Origin: Hymenobacter sp. H14-R3
GTDB lineage: Bacteria > Bacteroidota > Bacteroidia > Cytophagales > Hymenobacteraceae
Direction of reading: 5' to 3'
Length of the DNA: 64,000 bases
NCBI RefSeq assembly: GCF_030063445.1
Contig: NZ_JASITD010000015.1
Location: 1-64,000 of the forward strand
This document shows positions 1 through 8,191 of this stretch, piece by piece (positions within the stretch are counted from its first letter, which is position 1; every line of letters starts with the position of its first letter). The notes beneath the pieces are model-generated. The model ran no database searches. It saw nothing but the letters and a program-made list of their open reading frames with translations, and was not told the origin of the DNA. The position numbers were made by a program, and so were the translations under genes.

Positions 1-64
1 AGTCGTTAAGCCCCGGTGCGCCTATGGTACTGCCTTCACCGGTGGGAGAGTCGGTCGCCGCCAA
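1..64 (+). rRNA. 5S ribosomal RNA, 3' part
   Basis: The window opens inside a 5S rRNA. The tail GGTGGGAGAGTCGGTCGCCG followed by CCA matches the conserved 3' third of bacterial 5S rRNA (loop E and helix IV/V region). The 5' part lies before the window. A strong terminator follows within 10 bases, as expected for the last gene of an rRNA operon. The exact 3' end cannot be fixed because the pairing 5' end is missing. Confidence 0.85.
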
Positions 65-72
65 CTTTAGAC

Positions 73-123
73 AGAGAGCCCCCTGCCAAGCGCTTTTATC
101 AGCGCCCGGCAGGGGGCTCTCCC
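73..123 (+). terminator. rRNA operon terminator
   Basis: A perfect 14-bp stem pairs 74-87 with 108-121 (GAGAGCCCCCTGCC with its complement), and an inner AGCGC/GCGC pairing sits in the loop. It lies directly after the 5S rRNA and ends the rRNA transcript. The run of T after the stem is short. Confidence 0.85.
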
Positions 124-221
124 GTTTGTGGAGAAATTTGGAGGCCTGTTACTTAGAAAAGTATAGGGTAAAGTTTAGCTAATAGTACGCCATGCGTTGG
201 TATGGGCCGTATAAGCTGGTT

Positions 222-788
222 ATGATTCCGCTAATCACCCAAACGCCTCGCCTTACGATTCTGGCTGCTAGCCGGGCTTTGCTCACCGCTGAACTGCACA
301 AGCCGCAATATTTTTCTACCTTATTGGGGGCTGTAGTACCGGAAAACTGGCCACCTAGTGATTACGACCGCAGTGCAATGGTCTACTTTCTAGACCAACT
401 CACAATAGGAGGTCGTGATGCTGCCGGCTGGTACAACTGGTATGCTTTGCGCAAAGCTGAAGGTGATGTGCCCCGAACACTAATGGGCGCGGGAGGTTTT
501 ATGGGACCGCCCGATACGGATGGCTCGGCTGAAATAAGTTATTCTATTGCGGTAGACTGGCAGGGCCAAGGATTAGGTATCGAACTAGTAAGCGGATTGG
601 TACAACAGGCCGCCGCTACGGGTATGGTGCATCGGTTGGTGGCTCATGCTCGTGCTGATAATCCTGCTTCGCAGCAGGCATTGCTTCATAATGGTTTTGC
701 GCTGGTCGGCCCTGGTCCTGCTGGATACGTGCGCTTTGAGCGCGCAGTAGAGCCTGCTGCTGACCCGCGGCTGCAAGATGTGGCATAG
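222..788 (+). CDS. GNAT-family N-acetyltransferase
   Basis: A 188-residue protein of the GCN5-related acetyltransferase fold, closest in pattern to RimJ/RimL-type enzymes that move an acetyl group from acetyl-CoA to an amine. It opens with PLITQTPRLTI, the usual first strand of this group. The acetyl-CoA pyrophosphate loop is seen as DWQGQGLG near residues 111-118, and the helix NPASQQALLHNGF near 147-159 is the typical final motif. The ATG at 222 is preferred over the ATG at 192 because the family begins just before the PRLT strand. The acceptor substrate cannot be told. It lies between an rRNA operon and a decayed IS element, with no operon partner. Confidence 0.8.
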   Translation: MIPLITQTPRLTILAASRALLTAELHKPQYFSTLLGAVVPENWPPSDYDRSAMVYFLDQLTIGGRDAAGWYNWYALRKAEGDVPRTLMGAGGFMGPPDTDGSAEISYSIAVDWQGQGLGIELVSGLVQQAAATGMVHRLVAHARADNPASQQALLHNGFALVGPGPAGYVRFERAVEPAADPRLQDVA

Positions 789-809
789 GCTGTACTTATA
801 CAGTTAGTC

Positions 810-819
810 AATAATCCGT
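810..819 (+). repeat. Target-site duplication, left copy
   Basis: AATAATCCGT occurs here and again, identically, at 1953-1962, on either side of the decayed ISAs1-type element. Ten bases is within the 8-10 bp usual for this IS family. Confidence 0.65.
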
Positions 820-1952
820 TAGAGCTTCCGCACCAAATGTAAGCGAGTGATAGGCTAGTTTCGGGGATGGATTATTTCGCCTCCTTTGCCCAGTTGACGG
901 ACCCGCGCGTACAGGGTCGGTGCTTACATCAACTGCTTGATATGCTAGGTCTGCTACTCTGCGGCACGTTGGCCGGCTGTGACGATTTACCGGAAATCCG
1001 TGACTATGGCCGTGCCCTGCTCGACTTTTTGCGGTCGGAACTAGGCTTGGCTTTTGCCAACGGCATCCCGTCCGAGGATACCTTGGAACGGCTACTCAAG
1101 CGCTTGGATCCAAAGGAGTTAGAGTAAACCTTGCGGGCCTGCGCTGGGTCGTTGGCCGGCCGGCAGCTCTGCGTCGATGGCAAGGAACACCGCGCCACCA
1201 CCCCCGCCGGCCAGCGCCATGCCTTGGTGCGCACGGTCAGCGTGTGGGTAGCCAATGCGCAATTGCGCTTTGGACAAACCCAGATTGGGGCGAAGACGAA
1301 CGAAAAAACGGCGATTCCGGCCTTACTCGACGCCCTCGACGTGGCCGGCAGCATCGTCACCATCGATGCCATTGCTTGTCAGCCGAGCATCGTGGGATAG
1401 GTTGTGGCGCGCGGAGCCGACTACGTGATTGCCCTGAAGAAGAACGCCAAAACCCTGTACAAACAGGATAGCGAGCACCTACTGGCCCGCACGGCCTGCT
1501 TGCCGGCCTGGCGTAGCCTGGACAAGGGCCACGGGCGGGGGGAGCGGCGTACGATACGCATTTGCCAAGACCTGGCCCTGGTCGAGGCCTGCGCACGCTC
1601 GTGCTGGTGGAAACCGAGGGGTACACGAGCCAAGGCGTTACCCGCGCTCAACGCTTCTACCTCAGCTCCTTAACGGACGTTGACCCGGCGGTCTACGCAC
1701 ACCTCATCCGGGGGCACCGGGCGGTGGAAAATCAGTTGCACTGGCAACTCGACCTCACCTTCAAGGAAGACCAGTCGCGCTTACGAACAGGCCATGCAGC
1801 GCTTAACGCCAATATCTTACGCAAAACGCCCTTGTATTTGCTGGTCCAGGACCCACAAGCCATCAGCCTCAAACGAAAGCGTAAACAAGCGGCCTATGAC
1901 AATGAGTACCTTTAGCAACTACTACAAAAGGCCTGATATTTGGTGCGGCCCT
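820..1952 (+). mobile_element. Degenerate ISAs1-family insertion sequence
   Basis: An element of about 1.13 kb bounded by imperfect inverted ends. The left end contains CCGCACCAAAT (828-838) and the right end its complement ATTTGGTGCGG (1938-1948), with partial matching out to the edges. A perfect 10-bp direct repeat flanks it (810-819 and 1953-1962). The single transposase gene inside is broken by two in-frame stops and a frameshift, so the element cannot move by itself, although its ends might still be recognised by a related transposase elsewhere. Size and duplication length fit ISAs1. Confidence 0.75.
867..1915 (+). pseudogene. ISAs1-family transposase, broken
   Basis: DDE transposase of the ISAs1 (H-repeat-associated) family. 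Recognisable blocks in order are the N-terminal helper domain (LTDPRV, then CDDLPEIRDYG and NGIPSEDTL), the first catalytic Asp in CVDGKEHR, KTNEKTAIPALLDAL, the second Asp in VTIDAIACQ, GADYVIALKKNAK, and the catalytic Glu in HRAVENQLHW. The frame is interrupted by TAA at 1125-1127 and TAG at 1398-1400, and it shifts near 1580-1600, after which the C-terminus continues in the next frame to 1915. All three catalytic residues survive, so decay is recent. Confidence 0.88.
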
Positions 1953-1962
1953 AATAATCCGT
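1953..1962 (+). repeat. Target-site duplication, right copy
   Basis: Second copy of AATAATCCGT, directly outside the right end of the ISAs1-type element; see 810-819. Confidence 0.65.
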
Positions 1963-2003
1963 AAAGTTCGGCTACTTCCTTAGCCTAGCCTCACCCAAAA
2001 TTC

Positions 2004-2037
2004 AAGAAGCACTGACCAAGTGGTTAGTGCTTCTTTT
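2004..2037 (+). terminator. Rho-independent terminator
   Basis: Stem AAGAAGCACT (2004-2013) pairs with AGTGCTTCTT (2026-2035), extended inward by a few pairs and followed by TT. It lies 40 bases after the IS element. It may have served the GNAT transcript before the insertion. Confidence 0.6.
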
Positions 2038-2099
2038 GTGGGCTGACGGTATCTTTCGGATATGCACGTAAGTTGCGTTATGGTACTTATTGGTGGCCA

Positions 2100-2770
2100 C
2101 TACCTTGCGCGCCGCCAGCCCCGACCCGACCGCTAAGCGACCCACGCTGTTATTGCTGAGCCTAGTAGACTAGCAAATCCACGTGCGCCAACCCAAGTAT
2201 TTTTTAGTTTAGCGCGGGTATTTCGGGCTTCGCAATGGCTGGGTGGGACCATCGGTAGGCGTGAGCCGGTGTGCGGCAACATAGTGTGGGGTTGAAAAGA
2301 AATGGTTCTTTGAGCGCGAGCCTTCACGCTGGGGTAGTGTTTACTCTGCGGCCAGCACCTGTCCGCCTTTCCCTTATGCTCTAAGCTGGTCCTACTACCC
2401 GCTACTGGCTTGTCAAAGATTTCCATAAGGCTCTGAAAACGGGGATAGTATTCGAAAAGTGGCAACTGCAGATAGCAGTACGCCCTTTAGGCTGTGCTCA
2501 GTCTTGGGGCCCTGACCCTAGGGGGCCTGCGTGAGCAAAGCTGGTTAGTGCTGGGCAATCCTGCCAAGGAGGCCACGAATTTATGAATGCTGTGCTATTA
2601 TAGTAGCCACTCTTGTGATATGGTGCGCGCCGTGCAGCTAGCCCTTGCCGTGTTAGGCAGGCATTTGGATAGCACAGATTATGACCTACGCGGCTGGCAA
2701 ATTCTCTGACTTAGTCATCGCGGCCTGCGCGTTAAAAGCGTTAAGCTGGTTACGCAACTATTTGATGAGC
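2100..2770 (+). pseudogene. IS4/Tn5-like transposase remnant
   Basis: No open frame survives, but pieces of a DDE transposase of the IS4 group (IS50/Tn5 type) can be read in shifting frames. The clearest is RYWLVKDFHKALKTG at 2400-2444, which matches the YREK signature block (RWxIExFHKAxKTG) of that group. AKRPTLLLLSLVD near 2130-2170 resembles the preceding beta strand. From 2620, QLALAVLGRHLDS and RGWQIL read as the family's C-terminal LxxLGxxL...PGWxxLW block, with TGA in place of the Trp codon. Several stops and frameshifts intervene, and no ends or target duplication were found. Confidence 0.6.
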
Positions 2771-2780
2771 AATGCTTAAA

Positions 2781-2810
2781 AAAAGCGCCAGCCAATCGGC
2801 CGGCGCTTTT
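2781..2810 (-). terminator. Bidirectional terminator
   Basis: AAAAGCGCC (2781-2789) pairs perfectly with GGCGCTTTT (2802-2810), and the inner GCC/GGC extends the stem. It lies 63 bases downstream of the small minus-strand gene ending at 2874 and has T-runs on both strands. Confidence 0.75.
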
Positions 2811-2873
2811 CGATATTTGGGTAAGGGCGAGCCAAATTCTTGACCGGGCCTTTCAGGTGGTTGAGACAACTAC

Positions 2874-2996
2874 TTATTTCTTCTGGGTCTTTACAGTTTT
2901 GCCTGAAGGCTTATCCTTGATAACCTCTTCGTTATCCTTCTCTTTCTTCTTGGTTTCGGGGTCAGTGTGGCTGGGGGTTTTTACGGAAGCGGCCAT
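2874..2996 (-). CDS. Small lysine-rich charged protein (40 aa)
   Basis: A 40-residue open frame from ATG at 2996 to TAA at 2874. The product starts MAASVKTPSHTDPETKKKEK and continues with DNEEVIKDKPSG and a Lys-rich tail. It is almost wholly made of charged and polar residues, has no hydrophobic core, and is probably disordered. A strong terminator follows at 2781-2810, which supports a transcript on this strand. Comparable short Lys/Glu-rich proteins occur in Hymenobacter and relatives, but I know no function. It is an orphan between a transposase remnant and the divergent eutB. Moderately sure it is a gene. Confidence 0.55.
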   Translation of the reverse strand: MAASVKTPSHTDPETKKKEKDNEEVIKDKPSGKTVKTQKK

Positions 2997-3229
2997 GATG
3001 GGGATGGGGGAAAAGGAATGTGCGCCTTATACGTGATTAGTCAAGCACTTGGTTTATGCCGGTGGGCATTACGTTAGGTTAAGCAGTTATGGAAGGAGAA
3101 AATGAACGAGTAATAATGTGTCACGTATGAATGACTGGGGGAGCGAACTCTGTAATTAGCTTTAAATTAGTATGTTATATTAAATAATCGATTAGTGTCT
3201 TACTGGGAATCACAGCATTTTCTATCAAT

Positions 3230-4618
3230 ATGTCGTATCGTCATACTATTGGAGTCCGCACCTACCAGTTTGCAGATTTAAAAGCGCTACTGGTGCGTGC
3301 CTCGCCGCTACGGGCGGGCGACGTGCTGGCTGGCGTGGCTGCCGCCACCTATGAGGAGCGCGTGGCCGCCCAGTATGCCTTGGCCGATGTGCCGCTGCGT
3401 AACTTCCTGAGCGAGACGTTGGTGCCTTATGAGCAGGATGAGGTGACACGCCTTATTATCGACACGCACGATGCGGGGGCTTTTGCGCCCTTGGCGCATT
3501 TCACGGTGGGCGAGTTGCGCGACTGGCTGGTGTCGGACGCAGCCGATGGGCTGACGCTGGCGGCGCTGGCTGCTGGCCTCACGCCCGAGATGGTGGCGGC
3601 CGTGAGTAAGCTGCTGCGCAACCAGGAGCTGATTGCCGTGGCCCGGCGCATAGAGGTGGTTACGCGTTTTCGTAATACGCTCGGGTTGCGGGGGCACCTG
3701 GCTACTCGCCTCCAGCCCAACCACCCTACTGACGACCTGCGCGGTATTGCGGCCAGCCTCGTCGATGGCCTGCTTTATGGGAGCGGCGACGCCGTACTGG
3801 GCATTAATCCGGCTACTGATAACGTGCGGGTTCTGAGTGACTTGCTACGAATGCTGGATGGGGTGCGCCAGCAGTATGAAATCCCGACCCAGACGTGCGT
3901 GCTATGCCACGTTACTACTACGCTCGACCTGATTGGGCGGGGGGCACCTGTCGATTTGGCGTTTCAGTCCATTGCCGGTACCGAGGCGGCCAACAGGAGC
4001 TTTGGCATCAGCCTCAGCTTGTTGCAGGAAGCTTGGGAAGCCACGTTGGCGCTGGGGCGCGGTACGCTGGGCCACAACGTGATGTATTTTGAAACCGGGC
4101 AGGGCAGCGCGTTGTCGGCCAATGCACACCACGGCCTCGACCAGCAGACTTGCGAGGCCCGGGCCTACGCCGTGGCCCGGCACTACCGGCCGCTGCTCGT
4201 CAATTCGGTGGTGGGCTTCATTGGCCCCGAGTATCTATATGATGGCAAGCAAATCATTCGGGCGGCGCTGGAGGACCACTTTTGTGGTAAGCTGTTGGGC
4301 CTGCCGATGGGCGTGGATGTGTGCTACACCAACCACGCCGAGGCCGACCAGGATGACATGGACAACCTGCTTACGTTGCTGGGCGTGGCAGGCTGCAACT
4401 TTATTATGGGTGTGCCAGGGGCTGATGATATCATGCTCGGCTACCAGTCCACTTCGTTTCACGATGCCCTGTACCTGCGCCGGGTGCTGGGCCTGCGCCC
4501 GGCTCCCGAGTTTGCAGCCTGGCTGGCGCAGCAAGGTATTTTTGACGAGAGCGGGCGGCAATTACCCGCAACGGCGGCCCAATTACTGAAGCAGCTGCCG
4601 CCCGCGCTGCGCCCTTAA
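3230..4618 (+). CDS. eutB: Ethanolamine ammonia-lyase large subunit
   Basis: EutB, the 462-residue catalytic subunit of adenosylcobalamin-dependent ethanolamine ammonia-lyase, which turns ethanolamine into acetaldehyde and ammonia in the cytoplasm. Length is as usual for the family. Family blocks are present throughout, including the end of the TIM barrel from about residue 358 (GVDVCYTNHAEADQDDMDN, then GCNFIMGVPGADDIML), where the substrate-binding Glu/Asp and Asn residues of EutB lie. eutC follows after 12 bases, so the two are co-transcribed. No microcompartment shell, eutA or aldehyde dehydrogenase genes are near, and no cobalamin riboswitch was seen upstream (3000-3229 shows no feature). 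The nearby permease gene is dead. Confidence 0.95.
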   Translation: MSYRHTIGVRTYQFADLKALLVRASPLRAGDVLAGVAAATYEERVAAQYALADVPLRNFLSETLVPYEQDEVTRLIIDTHDAGAFAPLAHFTVGELRDWLVSDAADGLTLAALAAGLTPEMVAAVSKLLRNQELIAVARRIEVVTRFRNTLGLRGHLATRLQPNHPTDDLRGIAASLVDGLLYGSGDAVLGINPATDNVRVLSDLLRMLDGVRQQYEIPTQTCVLCHVTTTLDLIGRGAPVDLAFQSIAGTEAANRSFGISLSLLQEAWEATLALGRGTLGHNVMYFETGQGSALSANAHHGLDQQTCEARAYAVARHYRPLLVNSVVGFIGPEYLYDGKQIIRAALEDHFCGKLLGLPMGVDVCYTNHAEADQDDMDNLLTLLGVAGCNFIMGVPGADDIMLGYQSTSFHDALYLRRVLGLRPAPEFAAWLAQQGIFDESGRQLPATAAQLLKQLPPALRP

Positions 4619-4630
4619 CCATCCGTAACC

Positions 4631-5416
4631 ATGCCTGACTTGCCCGAGCTTGCCGCCGCAAATTCCGCACCCGACCCTTGGGCCAGCCTGAATTCCTTCA
4701 CGGCCGCCCGCATTGCGCTGGGGCGTAGTGGCACCAGCGTGCCCTTGCGGGAGGCGCTGGCTTTTAAGCTGGCCCACGCGCACGCCCGCGACGCGGTGTA
4801 TTCGGTACTGGATAACGCGCAGCTAATGAATGAGTTGCTTGAGTTGCAATTGCCTCTTGTTCAAGTGCATAGCCGGGCTGCTACGCGGCAGGAATATTTG
4901 CAGCGCCCCGACCTTGGGCGGCAGTTGGCCGAGGACTCGCGGGCGCAGCTAATGGGCCAGGCGGCCGGGGGGCGTGACTTGGTGGTAGTGCTGGCCGATG
5001 GCCTGTCGGCCACTGCCGTCAATAGTCATGTGCTGCCGCTGCTGCGCCTGCTGGTGCCCGCGCTGCGGCAGGCGAGCTTCCAGCTGGGGCCGCTGGTGCT
5101 GGCCGAGCAGGCACGGGTAGCCCTCGGCGATGAGGTGGGGCACTTGCTGCAAGCCCGGTTGGTGCTAGTGCTCATTGGCGAGCGGCCAGGATTGAGCGCG
5201 CCTGACAGCCTGGGCGCATATTTCACCCACGGCCCCCAGCCCGGCCTCACCGATGAGGCCCGCAACTGCGTGTCTAATATCCGGCCCGAGGGCCTGGGCT
5301 ATGAGGCCGCGGCCGCCAAGCTGTTTTTTCTGCTGGCTGAAGCCCGGCGGCGGCAGCTTTCCGGCGTGCGGCTGAAAGATGACTTTGGTTTGCTAGCGGA
5401 GGGCTCAAAAAGTTAA
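4631..5416 (+). CDS. eutC: Ethanolamine ammonia-lyase small subunit
   Basis: EutC, 261 residues, partner of EutB. It contributes to the cobalamin-binding interface and completes the (EutB-EutC) oligomer. Recognisable blocks are SLNSFTAARIALGRSGTS near residues 19-36, LADGLSATAV near 120, GERPGLSAPDSLGAY near 187, and CVSNIRPEGLGYEAAAAKL near 213, all typical of the family. The enteric protein is about 295 residues; the shorter N-terminus here is normal outside enterics. It starts 12 bases after eutB. The downstream AsmA-like gene begins about 40-100 bases later and may or may not be in the same transcript. Confidence 0.95.
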   Translation: MPDLPELAAANSAPDPWASLNSFTAARIALGRSGTSVPLREALAFKLAHAHARDAVYSVLDNAQLMNELLELQLPLVQVHSRAATRQEYLQRPDLGRQLAEDSRAQLMGQAAGGRDLVVVLADGLSATAVNSHVLPLLRLLVPALRQASFQLGPLVLAEQARVALGDEVGHLLQARLVLVLIGERPGLSAPDSLGAYFTHGPQPGLTDEARNCVSNIRPEGLGYEAAAAKLFFLLAEARRRQLSGVRLKDDFGLLAEGSKS

Positions 5417-5512
5417 TAAGTAGTTGATTAGTAGTAGTATGAGATAATTTTTTGAATGCTTGTCGGCGCCATGGCGCGCGTTACCGTTAGGGGGCTGTTT
5501 AGTGCCCATCTG

Positions 5513-7681
5513 ATGTTTCGTTTTGCCCCGCCGGCCGCCGGCCCTCGTCCTGTTGCCACCCGCCGGGGCCGTCTTTGCCGTTGGTTGCGGTGGGGCGGGC
5601 TGCTGGTTGCGTTGGGGCTGCTGGCTGGGCTGGCCGCTACGCTTTGGCTCGACCCCTGGCTGCGCCGCACGCTGGAGCAGCAGGCCAGCCAGCAAAGCCG
5701 CGGTGCGTATGAACTGCGCATTGGGGCGCTGCGCACGCACCTGTGGAGCCGCAGCCTGGAAATGAGCCAGTTGCAGATGCAGCCCGCACCCCACTGGCGC
5801 GGCCCGTGGCCAGCAGCGCTGCCTCGGCTGCACCTCACTGTGGGCACCGCGCGCCTCAGCGGCTTGGGCGTGCTAGCCTTGCTGCACGGCGGCGTGGTGC
5901 CCGTGGATAGCCTCGTGCTGGCCGACATTGCTTTGAACGTACCCGCCGGCCTACCCCGGCAGTTACTCAATGATAAGAAACTATTATACAAGAAGTTGCC
6001 GCGGCGTATTGCGGGCCTGCGGCTCGGCTTGCTGGCCCTGTGCCGGGTGGGCGTGCGCTACGCCGATGGCCCTGGCACGCTGGCAGCCGTGGCCCGCGCC
6101 GACTTCCTGGCTCACGACGTGCTGCTGAGCGCCGCCGGGGCTGCCGATACGCAGCGCACCGCCTACGCGGCCTACCTGGCGGGCCAGCTGCGCGGCGTGG
6201 CCGTGCGCACGGGGGGCGGGGGGGCGCAGCTGGCCCACGCCCAGTTTGCCGCTGGTCGGCTGGCGCTCGATTCGCTGCGGGTGCTCACGGCGGCTAAGGT
6301 ACCCACCCGCCTCTGGCTGCCACAGCTCCGGCTCACGGGCTGGCAAACAGCTGTGCTTCAGCATAAAAAGTGCTTTGTGGCCGATTCGTTGACGCTTGAT
6401 AAGCTGCTGGTGCAAGGCCCTGCGCCCTGCGCGCCCAGCCAACCGCTCCACGAGCTGCTGGCTCCTTACTTGCGCCGGGCCAGCCTGGCGAGCCTGCGCG
6501 TGCGGCACGGCACGGTGCGCACCGTTGGCCCCGGCCTGGCCTCGGTGATAAGCAATATTATGGTGCAAGCCACTGCGCTGCAAGTAGATGCCGCTGCGGC
6601 CCGCGACCCGCGCCGGGTGGCTTATGCCCACGCCTGGCAGGTGGCCACCGGGCGCATCATGGCCGGGTACGACGCGCCCTTTTACCGGCTGGCGGCCAGT
6701 GGGCTGCGCCTCGACACGCGGCGCCAAACGCTCAGCTTGCGGGGCCTGGCCGTTCAGCCCACTTTTTCGGCCGCCGAGCAAGACCGGCGCAAGGGTGAGC
6801 AATCGGTGCACTTGGTGGTGCGGCTGCCGGCGCTGCACCTGCGCGGGCTGGATTTTGGCCGGCTGGCCCGGCAGCGCGAGCTGGTAGTGCGCCAGCTGGT
6901 GGCCGAGCGGCCGCGGGTCGAAATCGCCAGCGACGGCCGCGCGCCGTTGCCCAGCCAGCCGTCCATCTTCACGCCGCTGGCCGTGCGCCGCCTACCGCTG
7001 CTGGTGAGTATTGCCGAAGTGCGGGTGCAGGCCGCCAATATCAGCCTGCCCTACCGCAGCCCGCGCAGCCCCGTGGTAGGCCACATCACGCTAACTAACC
7101 TCAGCGGTGCGCTGCGCAACCTCAGTAACGACCCACGCCGCATGACGGCCGCCCACCCGCTCACCGGCGCGGCCACCGCGGCCTTGCAAGGGCAGTGCCC
7201 AATGCAGCTACAACTGCGCATTCCGCTGCTCGACCCGCTGGGGCGGCACCAGGTCACGGGCACGTTTGGGGCCGCGCCGTTTGCCATTCTCAACCCCATG
7301 ATTGGCCCCACGCGGCTGTTTGAGTTCAGCAGCGGCCAACTGCGCACCATGCGCTTCGCCCTGCACGCTGACCTGCACCAGGCCGATGGCACTATGTGGG
7401 CCGAGTATTCTGGCTTGCACCTGCGCGTGCTGAAAAGTAAAGGCAATGAGCTGAAAACCAATTTGCTAGCTAAAATAGAGTCCGGCGCAGCCAATGCTCT
7501 TTTCATTCGCAACAATAACCCGCGCGCCAGTGGCAAGCTGGCCCCCGGCCGCCTGCGCAGCAACCGCGACCTGCACTCGGCGGTATTTGTGCTGTGGCGG
7601 CAGGCGCTGGTGAGCGGCTTGCTTAATAGCGCGGGGGTGCCGCAGCCGCTGGCCCAAAAGCTGAGTGAGGGAAAGAATTGA
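5513..7681 (+). CDS. AsmA/DUF748-like membrane-anchored protein
   Basis: A large protein (722 residues from this start, 741 from the alternative ATG at 5456). A basic N-terminus with Arg-rich RRGRLCRWLRWGG is followed by one membrane helix near residues 27-46 (LLVALGLLAGLAATLWL). The rest is a long extracytoplasmic region rich in alternating beta strands, with repeated short patterns such as LRLDTRRQTLSLRGLAV, and a C-terminal half resembling the AsmA/DUF748 group (TAALQGQCPMQLQLRIP, FEFSSGQLRTMRFAL). AsmA-like proteins are thought to work in the envelope in lipid transport or outer-membrane assembly. No enzyme motif is seen. I prefer 5513 because it gives a compact anchor signal. Confidence 0.6.
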   Translation: MFRFAPPAAGPRPVATRRGRLCRWLRWGGLLVALGLLAGLAATLWLDPWLRRTLEQQASQQSRGAYELRIGALRTHLWSRSLEMSQLQMQPAPHWRGPWPAALPRLHLTVGTARLSGLGVLALLHGGVVPVDSLVLADIALNVPAGLPRQLLNDKKLLYKKLPRRIAGLRLGLLALCRVGVRYADGPGTLAAVARADFLAHDVLLSAAGAADTQRTAYAAYLAGQLRGVAVRTGGGGAQLAHAQFAAGRLALDSLRVLTAAKVPTRLWLPQLRLTGWQTAVLQHKKCFVADSLTLDKLLVQGPAPCAPSQPLHELLAPYLRRASLASLRVRHGTVRTVGPGLASVISNIMVQATALQVDAAAARDPRRVAYAHAWQVATGRIMAGYDAPFYRLAASGLRLDTRRQTLSLRGLAVQPTFSAAEQDRRKGEQSVHLVVRLPALHLRGLDFGRLARQRELVVRQLVAERPRVEIASDGRAPLPSQPSIFTPLAVRRLPLLVSIAEVRVQAANISLPYRSPRSPVVGHITLTNLSGALRNLSNDPRRMTAAHPLTGAATAALQGQCPMQLQLRIPLLDPLGRHQVTGTFGAAPFAILNPMIGPTRLFEFSSGQLRTMRFALHADLHQADGTMWAEYSGLHLRVLKSKGNELKTNLLAKIESGAANALFIRNNNPRASGKLAPGRLRSNRDLHSAVFVLWRQALVSGLLNSAGVPQPLAQKLSEGKN

Positions 7682-7730
7682 TGTGGGGTTGCGCGCATGT
7701 ACTCTAGCGGAGCGCCTTACCCCCGACCCT

Positions 7731-8190
7731 CTAGTTAGCAAAATATTTTCTAAAACAACTGAACGCACTATTGCACAATGCCTTAGTGGCGAAAGCGTCA
7801 GCGCGGCCAGTGGCACTGCCAGGTAGCCGAAACGGCCGCGTCAGCTCCGGCTCGCAGCCCAACCTGCACAGGCTCAGCACACTGATACTGTACATGACCA
7901 CCGCGCTCAGCATCGAGAGGATAATCACCTGGTCGGTGGTGCCGGTGCAAATAGCCCGGGGCCGTAGGCCCGCGGAATGGTGCGCCGCGGCTTTCTTATT
8001 TCCTCGGCCACCGGGGCCACGCCCTCAATGGCCAGGTAAAACCAGATGGCAAACGGCCGCGCTGCCCGCCTGCACCAGTCCCGGATGCGCCAGAAGATTG
8101 GCCAGCCGGAAGTGCGGGGCCAGCAGGCCCATAAACACCAGTAGCTCGGCCACGGCCAAGTCCTTTACTACCAAGGTAAAATTGGGGTGG
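7731..8190 (-). pseudogene. Ethanolamine permease remnant (APC family)
   Basis: Fragments of an ethanolamine permease can be read on the minus strand in shifting frames: LAVAELLVFMGLLAPHFRLA, then after a frameshift AIWFYLAIEGVAPVAEE and KPRRTIPRAYG, and after a further shift TDQVIILSMLSAVVMYSISV followed by LSLCRL and ELTRPFRLP. These are the signature C-terminal helices of the Eat-type amino-acid/polyamine/organocation permeases normally found beside eutBC. The N-terminal half is missing, the fragment abuts the end of the DUF2254 gene, and frameshifts and deletions rule out a working protein. Confidence 0.8.
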
Positions 8191-8191
8191 T

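Noticed and set aside
2133-2465. Minus-strand frame of 110 codons in the transposase remnant
   Set aside because: The opposite strand carries the IS4-type motif RYWLVKDFHKALKTG; the minus frame has no domain-like sequence.
3000-3229. Cobalamin riboswitch upstream of eutB
   Set aside because: Searched because EutBC needs adenosylcobalamin; no B12-box-like conserved sequence was recognised in the 230 bases.
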